This document shows, piece after piece, positions 7,413 to 15,866 of a stretch of DNA of 64,000 bases (position 1 is its first letter; each line of letters opens with the position of its first letter). The stretch is taken from NCBI RefSeq assembly GCF_036182465.1, contig NZ_CP108081.1, positions 3,534,001-3,598,000 on the forward strand. The letters run 5' to 3'. Origin of the DNA: Streptomyces sp. NBC_00258 (lineage in GTDB: Bacteria; Actinomycetota; Actinomycetes; Streptomycetales; Streptomycetaceae). The notes beneath the pieces were generated by a model. That model made no database searches. It saw only the letters and a program-made list of their open reading frames with translations, and had not been told where the DNA came from. The translations under genes and the position numbers were made by a program.

Positions 7413-8705
7413 TCACCTCTGATACCGCGCGAGCACCAGATTCCCGTCCCCCACCAACCGCTCACGCAACTCACCGAGCCCGATGGCCCCGCTGTAGTAC
7501 TCCTGGAACGCAGGCGTGGCCACCTTGTCCTTCCACTCCGGATACCCCCGCACGGACTGCGCCGGCGCCGACCGCAGATACCGCGCGAGCCCCGTCCCGA
7601 TCGCCCACCCGCCCTTCTCGACACGCAGCGCCGGATCCCGGAGCGCCCCCGTACCGGTCGGCAGCATCCAGTCGCCGAGCGCGAGCCGCACCATGTTCCG
7701 AGGCCGGAGCAGGAAGTCGATGAACGCGGCGGCCTCCTTCTTGTGCGGACTGTCCTCCGCGACGGACAGCGTCTGAGGGCTCACCCCCTGAGTGAGCCCA
7801 TCCGCACCGGCCGGCGCGGGCAGCACCTGCCATTCGAAGCCCTTCGGCGCCTGCTGCACGATCTGCTGCCGGTAGGAGAACCCGAGCGGAACCATCGCGT
7901 ACTTGCCGCCGAAGAAGCCGGGCAGCGTGTCGGACCCACCGCTGCCGAGCGTCGAACTCGACGCGCTCCCATCGGTGTTGACCTGGTCGTGGATGGTGCG
8001 CGGCACCACCTCGTCACCCGCCTCGAACCGGATCCGCACCTTGCCGTCCGAGCCACGGTGGAACAGCTGCCCGCCGGTCGAGAGCGAGAGGTTGAGCGTG
8101 GCCGACACGGGCTCCTTGAGCGGCCAGGCCACCCCGTACTTCCCTTCCCCATCCCCCAGTTCGTCGGTGATCGCCCTGAACTCGTCCCAGCTCCACGGCT
8201 TCTCGGGGGTGGGAATCCGTACGCCCGACTCCCGCAGCCACTTGGCGTTGGCGATCAGGACGCGCGGCTCCTGGAGGAACGGCACGCCGTAGATCCCGTC
8301 CCCGAAGGTCACGGTCTCCCAACTCCGCTGCGGGATGTCGGACTTGAGCCGCCCGGGCAGCAGCTCACGCAGATCCGCGAGATACCCGCCGTACGCGAAG
8401 TCCGCGAGGTCGTCCGAGGCGTCATGGATGATGTCCGGTGCCTCACCGCCCTCGAAGGAGGTGAGCAGCTGGTCGTGGACGCTCTCCCAACTCCCCTGTA
8501 CGTACTCGACCTTGACGTCCGGATGGGTGGCGTTCCACTCCTTCACCAGCTCCTTGTTGACGTCGACGGACTCCTCCTGCCAGGCGAGGGACTGGAAGCG
8601 GAGGGTGATCCTGCCGTCCTCCGAACCGCCGTCACCGCCGGTGCAGGCCGCGCTGCCCATGAGCAGCAGCACCACCACCATCGCGACGAGCCGTTTCGTC
8701 CGCAT
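7413..8705 (-). CDS. Sugar ABC transporter substrate-binding lipoprotein
   Basis: A 430-residue extracellular solute-binding protein (family 1). The N-terminus is a lipoprotein signal: MRTKRLVAMVVVLLLMGSAACTGG with lipobox SAAC, so Cys is the predicted lipidated residue. The mature protein has the family pattern (VKVEYVQGSWESVHDQLLTSF, PDIIHDASDD, YGVPFLQEPRVL). It delivers an oligosaccharide or sugar to the two permeases encoded just upstream. The ATG at 8705 shares one base with the upstream permease stop (TGATG), indicating translational coupling. It is third in a three-gene operon with no ATPase gene; in Streptomyces the shared ATPase MsiK usually powers such systems. Confidence 0.9.
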   Translation of the reverse strand: MRTKRLVAMVVVLLLMGSAACTGGDGGSEDGRITLRFQSLAWQEESVDVNKELVKEWNATHPDVKVEYVQGSWESVHDQLLTSFEGGEAPDIIHDASDDLADFAYGGYLADLRELLPGRLKSDIPQRSWETVTFGDGIYGVPFLQEPRVLIANAKWLRESGVRIPTPEKPWSWDEFRAITDELGDGEGKYGVAWPLKEPVSATLNLSLSTGGQLFHRGSDGKVRIRFEAGDEVVPRTIHDQVNTDGSASSSTLGSGGSDTLPGFFGGKYAMVPLGFSYRQQIVQQAPKGFEWQVLPAPAGADGLTQGVSPQTLSVAEDSPHKKEAAAFIDFLLRPRNMVRLALGDWMLPTGTGALRDPALRVEKGGWAIGTGLARYLRSAPAQSVRGYPEWKDKVATPAFQEYYSGAIGLGELRERLVGDGNLVLARYQR

Positions 8706-9538
8706 CAGCTCTTCACCGCCCCGGCGAGCATCCCGCCCGTGATCCGTTTCTGGATGACCGCGAAGACGACCAGCGAGGGCAGGGTCGCCAGGAACGCGGC
8801 GGCCGCGAGGGGCCCGAGGTCCGCCACGCCCTCCGCGCCGAGGAAGTGCGTGAGGACGACCGGAAGGGTCTGTTTCTCCGGGGTCTTGAGCAGCACCAGC
8901 GCGAAGAAGAACTCGTTCCACGCGCTGATGAACGCGAACAGCGCCGTGGCCACGATCCCCGGCGCGAGCAACGGCGCGGTGATCGAGACAAGCGTCCGCA
9001 CCTTGCCGGCTCCGTCCACGGCCGCGGCCTCCTCCAGCTCGGTCGGCACGGCCCGTACGTATCCCACGAGCATCCACAGTGCGAACGGCAGCGCCCACAC
9101 GACGTACACCATGATCAGACCCGGTACGGAGTTGATCAGCCGCAGGTTCTTCAGGACCAGGAACAGCGGGATGATCACCAGCACGAACGGGAACGCCTGG
9201 CTGACCACGACCCAGCCGGTCGCCGCCTTCGCGAGCCGTGTGCGGTGCCGGGCCATGACGTACGCCATCGGGGTCGCGATCAGTACGGCGATCACCGCCG
9301 CGCCGACCGCAGCGATCAGGGAGTTCAACGCGGCGTCCAGCAGCGGCTGTTCGTCGAAGGCCTGCCGGAAGTTGGCGAGGGTCGGGTCCTTGGGGATCCA
9401 GGTCGGATGCAGACTCCCCAGCTCGCGCGCCGGTTTGAAGGCGGTGGAGATCAGCCAGAGGAAGGGGAAGGCGAGAAAGACGAGATAGGCGAGGAGCGCG
9501 AGGTACTGGCCCGCGCGAGCCGATTTCCGAGTCCTCAC
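8705..9538 (-). CDS. Carbohydrate ABC transporter permease (MalG type)
   Basis: A 277-residue membrane protein with about six helices and the ABC-permease EAA loop visible as ELEEAAAVDGAGKVRTLVSI around residues 180-200, the ATPase-docking segment. The GTG start at 9538 overlaps the preceding permease stop (GTGA); the longer open frame upstream is out of family. It forms the inner-membrane channel with the 9535-10488 product. Confidence 0.9.
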   Translation of the reverse strand: MRTRKSARAGQYLALLAYLVFLAFPFLWLISTAFKPARELGSLHPTWIPKDPTLANFRQAFDEQPLLDAALNSLIAAVGAAVIAVLIATPMAYVMARHRTRLAKAATGWVVVSQAFPFVLVIIPLFLVLKNLRLINSVPGLIMVYVVWALPFALWMLVGYVRAVPTELEEAAAVDGAGKVRTLVSITAPLLAPGIVATALFAFISAWNEFFFALVLLKTPEKQTLPVVLTHFLGAEGVADLGPLAAAAFLATLPSLVVFAVIQKRITGGMLAGAVKS

Positions 9539-10488
9539 GCGTCCTCGCCTCCCCTCAGCCGGCCGACCAGATGGAGGGCGAGGATCACCGAGATCACCGC
9601 GACCATCACACAGCCCATAGCCGCCGCGTACCCGAACTGCCCGTAGCGGAAGGCCTCTTCGTACGCGAACAGCATCGGCAGCCGGGTGCGTCCGCCCGGG
9701 CCGCCGTTGGTCAGGACGTACACCAGGGCGAAGGAGTTGAAGTTCCAGATGAAGTTGAGCGCGGTGATGGCGAGGGCGACCGGTTTGAGGGCGGGCCAGG
9801 TCACCGTGCGGAAGCGGCGCCAGGCGCCCGCGCCGTCCATCGCGGCGGCCTCGTGCAGTTCGCGCGATGTGTTCTGCAGTCCGGCGAGCAGGGCGACCGT
9901 CGTCTGGGGCATGCCCGCCCAGACGCCGACCACGATCACCGCGGGCAGGGCGGTGGCCAGGCCGCTCAGCCAGTCGCGGCCATCGCCCAGGCCCAGGTCG
10001 CGGATCGTCTCGTTGAGGATGCCCGCGTCCGGGTTGTAGACGAGCCGCCACATGATGCCGACGACCACCTCGGGCATCGCCCACGGGATGATCGCGAGCG
10101 ACCGTGCCAGCCAGCGGAAGCGGAGGTTCTCGTTGAGCAGCAGGGCGAGGCCGAGGGCGAGGAGGAACTGCGGGACCGTGACCCCCACCGCCCACAGCAG
10201 GCCGATCCGGAACGAGTCCCAGAACAGGGTGTCGTGCAGCAGGTCCTGGAAGTTGAGGGTCCCGATCCACTGTGTGGGCTCGGTGCGGCCCGACTGGGAG
10301 TCGGTGAACGCCAGCGCGATGCCGTAGAGGAGCGGTCCGACGCTGAGCACCAGGATCGGGATCAGCGCGGGCAGTACCAGGAACCAGGCGCCGTGGTCGA
10401 CGAGGCGGTCACCCGCGCCTCCGCCTCCACCCGGCGCACCCCTCGCCGACCGCTTCCCTGACCGCTTCCGCACGGTCGCCAATGTCAC
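9535..10488 (-). CDS. Carbohydrate ABC transporter permease (MalF type)
   Basis: A 317-residue permease with a Gly-rich cytosolic N-terminus, about six membrane helices and the EAA motif ELHEAAAMDGAGAWRRFRTV near residues 210-230. It is the first gene of the sugar importer operon. The GTG start at 10488 has GAGGAG about 8 nt upstream. The 224-bp divergent gap before the kinase-fold gene at 10713 contains an inverted repeat that could bind an operon regulator. Confidence 0.9.
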   Translation of the reverse strand: MTLATVRKRSGKRSARGAPGGGGGAGDRLVDHGAWFLVLPALIPILVLSVGPLLYGIALAFTDSQSGRTEPTQWIGTLNFQDLLHDTLFWDSFRIGLLWAVGVTVPQFLLALGLALLLNENLRFRWLARSLAIIPWAMPEVVVGIMWRLVYNPDAGILNETIRDLGLGDGRDWLSGLATALPAVIVVGVWAGMPQTTVALLAGLQNTSRELHEAAAMDGAGAWRRFRTVTWPALKPVALAITALNFIWNFNSFALVYVLTNGGPGGRTRLPMLFAYEEAFRYGQFGYAAAMGCVMVAVISVILALHLVGRLRGGEDA

Positions 10489-10604
10489 GGAATCAGCTCC
10501 TCTGGGCGGCTCGTACGGGTCTGGCCGTCCCGGCGGCCCCCGTCATCGTGCTGACGTACTGACACGCCGTCAAGACAGCGCACACACCCTCCCGAGGGCT
10601 CTCA

Positions 10605-10625
10605 CCAGTGTGAATGCGACACTGG
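10605..10625. promoter_or_regulatory. Inverted repeat between sugar operon and kinase-fold gene
   Basis: CCAGTGT and ACACTGG are exact inverted arms separated by 7 nt, about 117 nt upstream of the permease start and 88 nt upstream of the kinase-fold gene. Operator candidate; no dedicated regulator gene is adjacent. Confidence 0.35.
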
Positions 10626-10712
10626 GCGGCGTATGGCGTGATCTCGACCGCCGACGCGACGAGAACCGCGGGACAACCGGACGAGAACCAAGGGCTCCAC
10701 GGGAGGCGAGTG

Positions 10713-11564
10713 ATGGACGAGGCACAGGCGCGGGACGTGCTCGCCGAGGCGGGGTTCGACCGGGGCTCGGAGCTGCTCGCGCTGGGCGAGAACGCCGTGT
10801 TCGCGGCCGGTGATCTGGTGGTCAAGGTGGGCCGCGACGCCGAACTCCTCGACCGGGCGCGGCGGGAACTGGCCATCGCCGTCTGGCTCGCCGAGGCGGG
10901 CGTCCCCGCGGTGCGGGCCGCCGAGTCCGAGGCACGGTCCGTGGCCGGTCACCCGGTGACGGTGTGGCACCGGCTGCCCGCTCCCGTGCGTCCCGCCGAA
11001 CCCCGCGATCTCGCCGAACTGCTGCGACTGGTGCACGCCCTGCCCTCCCCCGCCTTCACACTGCCGCGCCGCGAACTGCTGGGCGGCGTCGAGCGGTGGC
11101 TGCGGCTCGCGGGCGACGCGATCGACCCCGCGGACGCCGCGTTCCTGCGGGACCGGCGCGACGGTTTCGCCACGTCCGCCGCCGCACTCACCCCGCATCT
11201 GCCGCCGGGCCCGATCCACGGCGACGCGCTGCCCCGCAACGTCCACATCGGCCCCGACGGGCCGGTCCTGGTCGACCTGGAGACCTTCTCCACCGACCTT
11301 CGCGAACACGACCTCGTGGTCATGGCGCTGTCCCGCGACCGGTACGGGCTGCCCGCCGAGGCGTACGACGCGTTCACCCGGACCTACGGCTGGGACGTAC
11401 GCGAGTGGGACGGCTGCGGAGTGCTGCGCGGGGCCCGCGAGACGGCCAGCTGCGCCTGGGTCTCCCAGCACGCACCGAGCAATCCGAAGGCACTGGCGGA
11501 GTTCGAGCGCCGGGTGGCGTCATTGCGCGACGGCGACGAAACGGTTCGCTGGTATCCCTTCTGA
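10713..11564 (+). CDS. Aminoglycoside phosphotransferase-fold protein
   Basis: A 283-residue protein of the APH/choline-kinase fold. An N-lobe phosphate-clamp region precedes the Brenner motif HGDALPRN (about residue 168), followed by VLVDLE, the metal-binding position where DxD is more usual. The small-molecule substrate is unknown; resistance is not implied by the fold. ATG 10713 is preceded by GGGAGG about 7 nt upstream; an open frame begins further upstream but without similarity. It is a monocistronic plus-strand gene between the sugar importer and the LysR gene. Confidence 0.8.
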   Translation: MDEAQARDVLAEAGFDRGSELLALGENAVFAAGDLVVKVGRDAELLDRARRELAIAVWLAEAGVPAVRAAESEARSVAGHPVTVWHRLPAPVRPAEPRDLAELLRLVHALPSPAFTLPRRELLGGVERWLRLAGDAIDPADAAFLRDRRDGFATSAAALTPHLPPGPIHGDALPRNVHIGPDGPVLVDLETFSTDLREHDLVVMALSRDRYGLPAEAYDAFTRTYGWDVREWDGCGVLRGARETASCAWVSQHAPSNPKALAEFERRVASLRDGDETVRWYPF

Positions 11565-11626
11565 GGCACCCTTGCCTGGACTGCCGTGCGGCCCGCCTCG
11601 CGCCCGGACCGCCATGTGGTGGCCGG

Positions 11627-12523
11627 TCAGCCGCGGATCGTCCCGGCCGCCCGGTGCAGTTCGGTGAGAACCGTCCGTACGGCCTTGCGGGCCGTGCGTT
11701 CGGGGCGGTGGAGCGCGTCGATGTGCCGCCGTGCCTGAACACCGCTGAGCGGCTTGAGCACCAGCGCGGGGTGCGGGCGCATCGTCCAGCGGGGCATCAG
11801 GGCGAGGCCCCCGCCGGCGGCGACGGCCTCGGCGACCACCGCGAACTCGTTGATGCGGTGGGCGAGACGGAGCCGACGGCCCGCGGCCGTGGCGATGGCG
11901 TCGATGGTCGCCACCACCGGGAAGCCGTCGTGCGCCGTGATCCAGGGCTCGTCGGCCACGTCACGCGGGGTGAGCCGCCGCTTGACGGCCAGCGGGTGGT
12001 CGGCGGGCATCGCCACGTCGAGCGGTTCGCGCAGGAGGGTGGTGGCCGTGACCGTGCGCGGCCAGCCCGGGGTGTGCTCCAGGCGGTGGGCGAGCACCAG
12101 GTCGTACTCCCTGGTCAGCGGCGGGAAGTCGTCCTGCGTCACATCCGCGTCGGCGAGGGACAGCTGTGGCCCGCCGGGCTCGGCGAGCGCCTGGAGCAAC
12201 AGCGGGAAGAACGCCGAAGCCGCGCTGTGGAAGGCCGCCACCGACACCTCGCCGTCCGGCCGGTCGACAAACTCCGCGACGGTGTGCCGGGCCCGCTCCA
12301 GCGCCGTCTCCACCTCGATCGCCGCCCCGGCCAGCGCCTGCCCGGCGTCGGTGAGCACCAGCCGCCGCCCCTGGCGCTCGGTGAGCGGTACGGGGATCGC
12401 GCGCTGGAGGAGCCGCAGTTGCTGGGAGATCGCCGAGGGCGTCACGAGCAGCGCCTCGGCGACCGCCGTGACGCTGCCCAGTTCGCCCAGCTCACGCAGG
12501 ATCCTCAGCTGCCGTTCGTCCAT
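11627..12523 (-). CDS. LysR-family transcriptional regulator
   Basis: A 298-residue protein with an N-terminal winged helix-turn-helix (residues 1-60, including TAVAEALLVTPSAISQQLRLLQ) and a C-terminal LysR substrate-binding domain. It is divergent from the EamA transporter gene with only 103 bp between, the classic layout in which the LysR protein controls itself and its neighbour. A CATCG-TAC-CGATG palindrome lies in this gap. The inducer is unknown. Confidence 0.9.
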   Translation of the reverse strand: MDERQLRILRELGELGSVTAVAEALLVTPSAISQQLRLLQRAIPVPLTERQGRRLVLTDAGQALAGAAIEVETALERARHTVAEFVDRPDGEVSVAAFHSAASAFFPLLLQALAEPGGPQLSLADADVTQDDFPPLTREYDLVLAHRLEHTPGWPRTVTATTLLREPLDVAMPADHPLAVKRRLTPRDVADEPWITAHDGFPVVATIDAIATAAGRRLRLAHRINEFAVVAEAVAAGGGLALMPRWTMRPHPALVLKPLSGVQARRHIDALHRPERTARKAVRTVLTELHRAAGTIRG

Positions 12524-12542
12524 GTCCTCGTCCCAGCGATCG

Positions 12543-12555
12543 CATCGTACCGATG
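12543..12555. promoter_or_regulatory. Candidate LysR operator
   Basis: CATCG-TAC-CGATG is a perfect inverted repeat 20 nt upstream of the LysR start and 72 nt upstream of the EamA start, in the divergent promoter gap. Confidence 0.45.
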
Positions 12556-12626
12556 TAGGGATGCTAAAGGATCGTTTAAGAAGTTGGCTCTGGGCTTCAG
12601 GGACGTGGACGGTGCAGGGTGAGCGC

Positions 12627-13649
12627 GTGCCTGATGCCCGCCGTACCGATGCGGTACTTCTCCTCGTCGCCCTCGTCTGGGGTTCCAGCTATCTGTCCGC
12701 CCAGACGGCCACCGCCGTGCTGCCCGTCCTGGTGGTGCTGTTCGCGCGGTACGCCCTGTCCGCGCTCGCCTGTCTCGGTCTGATCGCCACCGACCGGAAG
12801 TCCGGCGGGTGGACCCGTGACGAGATCCGGATCGGTGTGCCTCTGGGGGTCACCCAGGCGGCCGTCCTGGTGGTGGAGACGTACGGCGTCGCCCACACGA
12901 GTGCCGCGAACGCGGGGCTGATCATCAGCCTGACCATCGTGATCACTCCCCTCCTCGACCGCACGGGCCACCGCGGCGGCCTCCCGCTCTCCTTCTACGC
13001 GGCCGCCGGCGTGTGCCTGCTGGCCGTCGGCCTCCTCATGTCGGGCAACGGCTTCCACGCGCCCCGCCTCGGCGACCTGCTGATGCTCGCCGCGGCGCTG
13101 ATCCGGGCGGTGCATGTGGCACTCGTCGGCCGGCTCACCGTGAACCGTGCGATCCGCCCGCTGCGGCTGACCACCGTGCAGACCCTCGTCGGCTCGGCGC
13201 TGTTCCTGCTGCCCGCGTCCGGCGAACTGTCCACGCTCGCCCACATCGGCGTCGCGGGCTGGGCCCAGCTGCTCTATCTCGCCCTGTTCTGCAGTGTGTT
13301 CGCCTTCCTCGCCCAGACCTGGGCCGTCCAGCGCACCTCGGCGAGCCGGGCCAGCCTCCTGCTCGGCACCGAGCCCATATGGGCCGCCGCGGTCGGTATC
13401 GGTCTGGCCGGCGACCACTTCACCCCACTCACCGCCCTCGGCGCGACCCTGCTGATCACCGGAACGTACTGGGGCCAGGCAGTGGAACGCGCCCACCGAT
13501 CCGCTGCCCCACCAGGGCTACCCGCCCCTTCAGGGGCGCGGGGAACCGCGCGACCAGCCACAGCGGACCCGCAGCTCAAGGACAAGCTCGTTCAGCAGGC
13601 CCTCCCAGCGGAGCGCCAAGGCACCGAAGAGGCCCAGCGAGCGGTGTGA
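12627..13649 (+). CDS. EamA-family (DMT) transporter
   Basis: A 340-residue drug/metabolite transporter with ten predicted membrane helices in two EamA repeats (first begins DAVLLLVALVWGSSYLSAQT). Family members export metabolites or drugs. I chose GTG 12627, with GGGTGA a few bases upstream; GTG 12612 is an alternative. The cytosolic tail after the last helix (about residue 295) contains GARGTARPATADP, which is the dispersed intergenic repeat translated in frame, so the native C-terminus appears to have been extended by the repeat. Probably controlled by the divergent LysR gene. Confidence 0.88.
   Translation: MPDARRTDAVLLLVALVWGSSYLSAQTATAVLPVLVVLFARYALSALACLGLIATDRKSGGWTRDEIRIGVPLGVTQAAVLVVETYGVAHTSAANAGLIISLTIVITPLLDRTGHRGGLPLSFYAAAGVCLLAVGLLMSGNGFHAPRLGDLLMLAAALIRAVHVALVGRLTVNRAIRPLRLTTVQTLVGSALFLLPASGELSTLAHIGVAGWAQLLYLALFCSVFAFLAQTWAVQRTSASRASLLLGTEPIWAAAVGIGLAGDHFTPLTALGATLLITGTYWGQAVERAHRSAAPPGLPAPSGARGTARPATADPQLKDKLVQQALPAERQGTEEAQRAV
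13532..13575 (+). repeat. Dispersed repeat copy inside the EamA coding sequence
   Basis: A nearly full copy (AGGGGCGCGGGGAAC, then CGACCAGCCACAGCGGACC) in the same orientation as the copies at 20475 and 37579, but here within an open reading frame. Confidence 0.8.
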
Positions 13650-13671
13650 ACGACCGGTGTGAACGAGCGGT

Positions 13672-14394
13672 TCAGACCCGCTCGTCCGTCAGGTCCCGCA
13701 ACGGCCACACCCCGTCCACCACCGCCGTCGCGTCCCCCTTGCGGCGCAGGAAGCTCTGGAAGTCGGCCGCCCATTCCGCGTACCACTCGATCTGGCGGCG
13801 GTGCAGCTCCGCCGGGCCGAGGGCCGCGACCTTGGGATGGCGGGCGGCTATCGCGCCGGCGAGACGGGCCGCCGCCAGGGCGTCAGCCGAGGCATCGTGG
13901 GCGGAGTCGAGCGCGATCCCGTACTCCGCGCAGACCGCTTCGAGATTCCGCTTGCCGCGGCGGTAGCGGTCCACGGAGCGGTCGATCGTGTACGGGTCGA
14001 TGACCGGCGCGGGATCGACTCCGCCCAGCCGGTCGCGCAGTGACGGCAGTCCGTACCGCCGCAGTTCGGCGGAGAGCAGGGTCAGGTCGAAGGCCGCGTT
14101 GTACGCCACGACCGGGACGCCCGACTGCCAGTACGAGACGAGGACCGAGGCGATCGCGTCGGCCACCTGGTCTGCGGGCCTGCCGTCGGCCGTCGCCCTT
14201 TCGTTGCTGATCCCGTGCACCGCCACCGCGTCCGCCGGGATCTCGACTCCCGGGTCGGCGAGCCATTCGCGGTGCCCGACCGGCTCTGTTCCCCTGACCT
14301 CGATCACGGCCCCGGTGACGATGCGCGCCTCGCGCGGATCCGTCCCGGTCGTCTCCAGGTCGAAGCCGACCAGCAGCTCCCCGTGCCAACCCAT
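13672..14394 (-). CDS. DnaQ-like 3'-5' exonuclease
   Basis: A 240-residue DEDDh exonuclease with all three motifs: ExoI FDLETTG (Asp and Glu about 15-17), ExoII YNAAFDLTLL (about 104), and ExoIII HDASADALAAA (about 175, HxAxxD form). It should degrade single-stranded DNA or RNA 3' to 5' with two metal ions. No polymerase or helicase domain is fused, so it may act in repair or RNA turnover. ATG 14394 has AAGGGGG about 7 nt upstream. It is convergent with the EamA gene, 22 bp away. Confidence 0.9.
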   Translation of the reverse strand: MGWHGELLVGFDLETTGTDPREARIVTGAVIEVRGTEPVGHREWLADPGVEIPADAVAVHGISNERATADGRPADQVADAIASVLVSYWQSGVPVVAYNAAFDLTLLSAELRRYGLPSLRDRLGGVDPAPVIDPYTIDRSVDRYRRGKRNLEAVCAEYGIALDSAHDASADALAAARLAGAIAARHPKVAALGPAELHRRQIEWYAEWAADFQSFLRRKGDATAVVDGVWPLRDLTDERV

Positions 14395-14531
14395 GCCGGC
14401 CCCCTTCTTCGTGGTGCGATCCCCCAATGACCTCCACGATCCCATGGGCCACTGACAATCCGACGACCGCATTCCGCTTGACGCCCGTCAGGCCGACCGC
14501 GGAGGCGGACACAGGCCCGTCACGGGAACCG

Positions 14532-15764
14532 TCAGGACACAGGCCGTGAATCGGCCCAAGCCACCTCGAACTCCTCGCGGTACGTCCCGAAAAGCCCTTC
14601 TTCGCCGATCTCGTCCGGCTTCAACACCCGTCCTCCGCCGCGCAGCACGAGCACCGGCGCCTCCATCCCTCGCGTCCGCCGCAGATACGACTGGACGACC
14701 GCTATCCCGTCCGAGCCGTCCCCGTCGACGAGGTACGCCGTGAAGCGGGGCGTCTCGTCGTAGACCTGGATCTCGAAGGCGCCGGGATCGCGCAGCCGCG
14801 CCCGGACCCGGCGCATGTGCAGGATGTTCATCTCGACGGAGCGGCTCAACTCGCCCCTCTTGATACCGAGTTCGCGCTCACGGCGCTTCACCGCGCTGGA
14901 GGCCGGGTTCAGGAAAAGCAGCCGCACCCGGCAGCCGGACTCGGCCAGCCTGACGAGCCGCCGCCCGGAGAAGTTCTGCACGAGGAGGTTGAGGCCGATG
15001 CCGATGGCGTCGAGGCGGCGCGCTCCGCCGAAGATGTCCTCGGCGGGGAACTGCCGCATCAGCCGCACCCGGTCCGAGTGCACGCCCACCACGTCCGCGT
15101 ACCGGTCGCCGACCAGGTTCTCGACCGCGTCGACGGGGAGCCGGCGCGCGGACGGTACGTCGCTGCCCGCGCCGAGTATCTCCAGGAGCTTCGCGGACGC
15201 GCGCTCGGCCTGGGCGAGGACGGCCTCGGACAGCGCCCTGTTGCGCGAGACGACGTTGCGGGTGACTTCCAGTTCGTCCAGGGCGAGTTCGACGTCCCGG
15301 CGCTCGTCGAAGTACGGCTCGAAGCACGGCCAGTGCTGCACCATCAGCTCGCGTAGCTGGGGCAACGTGAGGAAACTGATGACGTTGTCGTCGGCGGGGT
15401 CGAGCAAGTAGCCCTTGCGGCGGCTGACTTCGCGCACGGCGACGGCGCGCTGCACCCACTCCTGCCCCGCGGGTCCGGCGGCGGCGACCACCCAGTCGTC
15501 CTCGCCGTGGACGGGTTCGTAGATCGGGCGCAGAACAGCGGCCACGACCGCGCGCAGCCGCTGTTCGACGAGGTTCAGCCAGATGTAGGCCCGGCCGGCC
15601 CGCTGGGCGCGCGTACGCACCTCGCGCCAGGCGTCGGCGCCCCAGTCCAGCTCCGCTCCGATTTCCATCGGTCGCGCCAGGGACACCGCGCCCGGTGGGG
15701 CATCCGTGGAGCTCCCCTCGTGACCGCCGTCACCAGGGGGCAACTCCAGCCCTCCGGACCCCAC
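14532..15764 (-). CDS. SAV2148-family HEPN-domain protein
   Basis: A 410-residue cytosolic protein of a family nearly confined to Streptomyces and relatives, named after SAV2148 of S. avermitilis. The N-terminal half contains a Swt1-like HEPN helical region (AYIWLNLVEQRLRAVVAAVL, about 55-74, and the following helices); many HEPN proteins are RNases. The C-terminal half (ARRLDAIGIGLNLLVQNFSG, GCRVRLLFLNPASSAVKRR) resembles the phospholipase-D/TIR-like effector-associated segments seen in stress proteins, but no HKD pair is visible. GTG 15764 fits the family start GSGGLELPPGDGGHEG. No molecular function is established. Confidence 0.75.
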   Translation of the reverse strand: MGSGGLELPPGDGGHEGSSTDAPPGAVSLARPMEIGAELDWGADAWREVRTRAQRAGRAYIWLNLVEQRLRAVVAAVLRPIYEPVHGEDDWVVAAAGPAGQEWVQRAVAVREVSRRKGYLLDPADDNVISFLTLPQLRELMVQHWPCFEPYFDERRDVELALDELEVTRNVVSRNRALSEAVLAQAERASAKLLEILGAGSDVPSARRLPVDAVENLVGDRYADVVGVHSDRVRLMRQFPAEDIFGGARRLDAIGIGLNLLVQNFSGRRLVRLAESGCRVRLLFLNPASSAVKRRERELGIKRGELSRSVEMNILHMRRVRARLRDPGAFEIQVYDETPRFTAYLVDGDGSDGIAVVQSYLRRTRGMEAPVLVLRGGGRVLKPDEIGEEGLFGTYREEFEVAWADSRPVS

Positions 15765-15866
15765 CCGCGCACCGCCTTCCGCTCCCCCGAGCACTCCCCC
15801 AGCCAACGATCAAGGAAGGGTACTCCGGGAGCGGCGAACGGTGCAGCCGGATGGACAGGTCGTTTC

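Noticed and set aside
10713..11564. Reading this gene as an aminoglycoside resistance determinant
   Set aside because: Only the APH fold is visible; this fold covers many small-molecule kinases and the context gives no antibiotic link.
12052..12600. Upstream extension of the EamA reading frame through the LysR region
   Set aside because: The extension is antisense to the LysR gene; the transporter begins at its first helix after GTG 12627.
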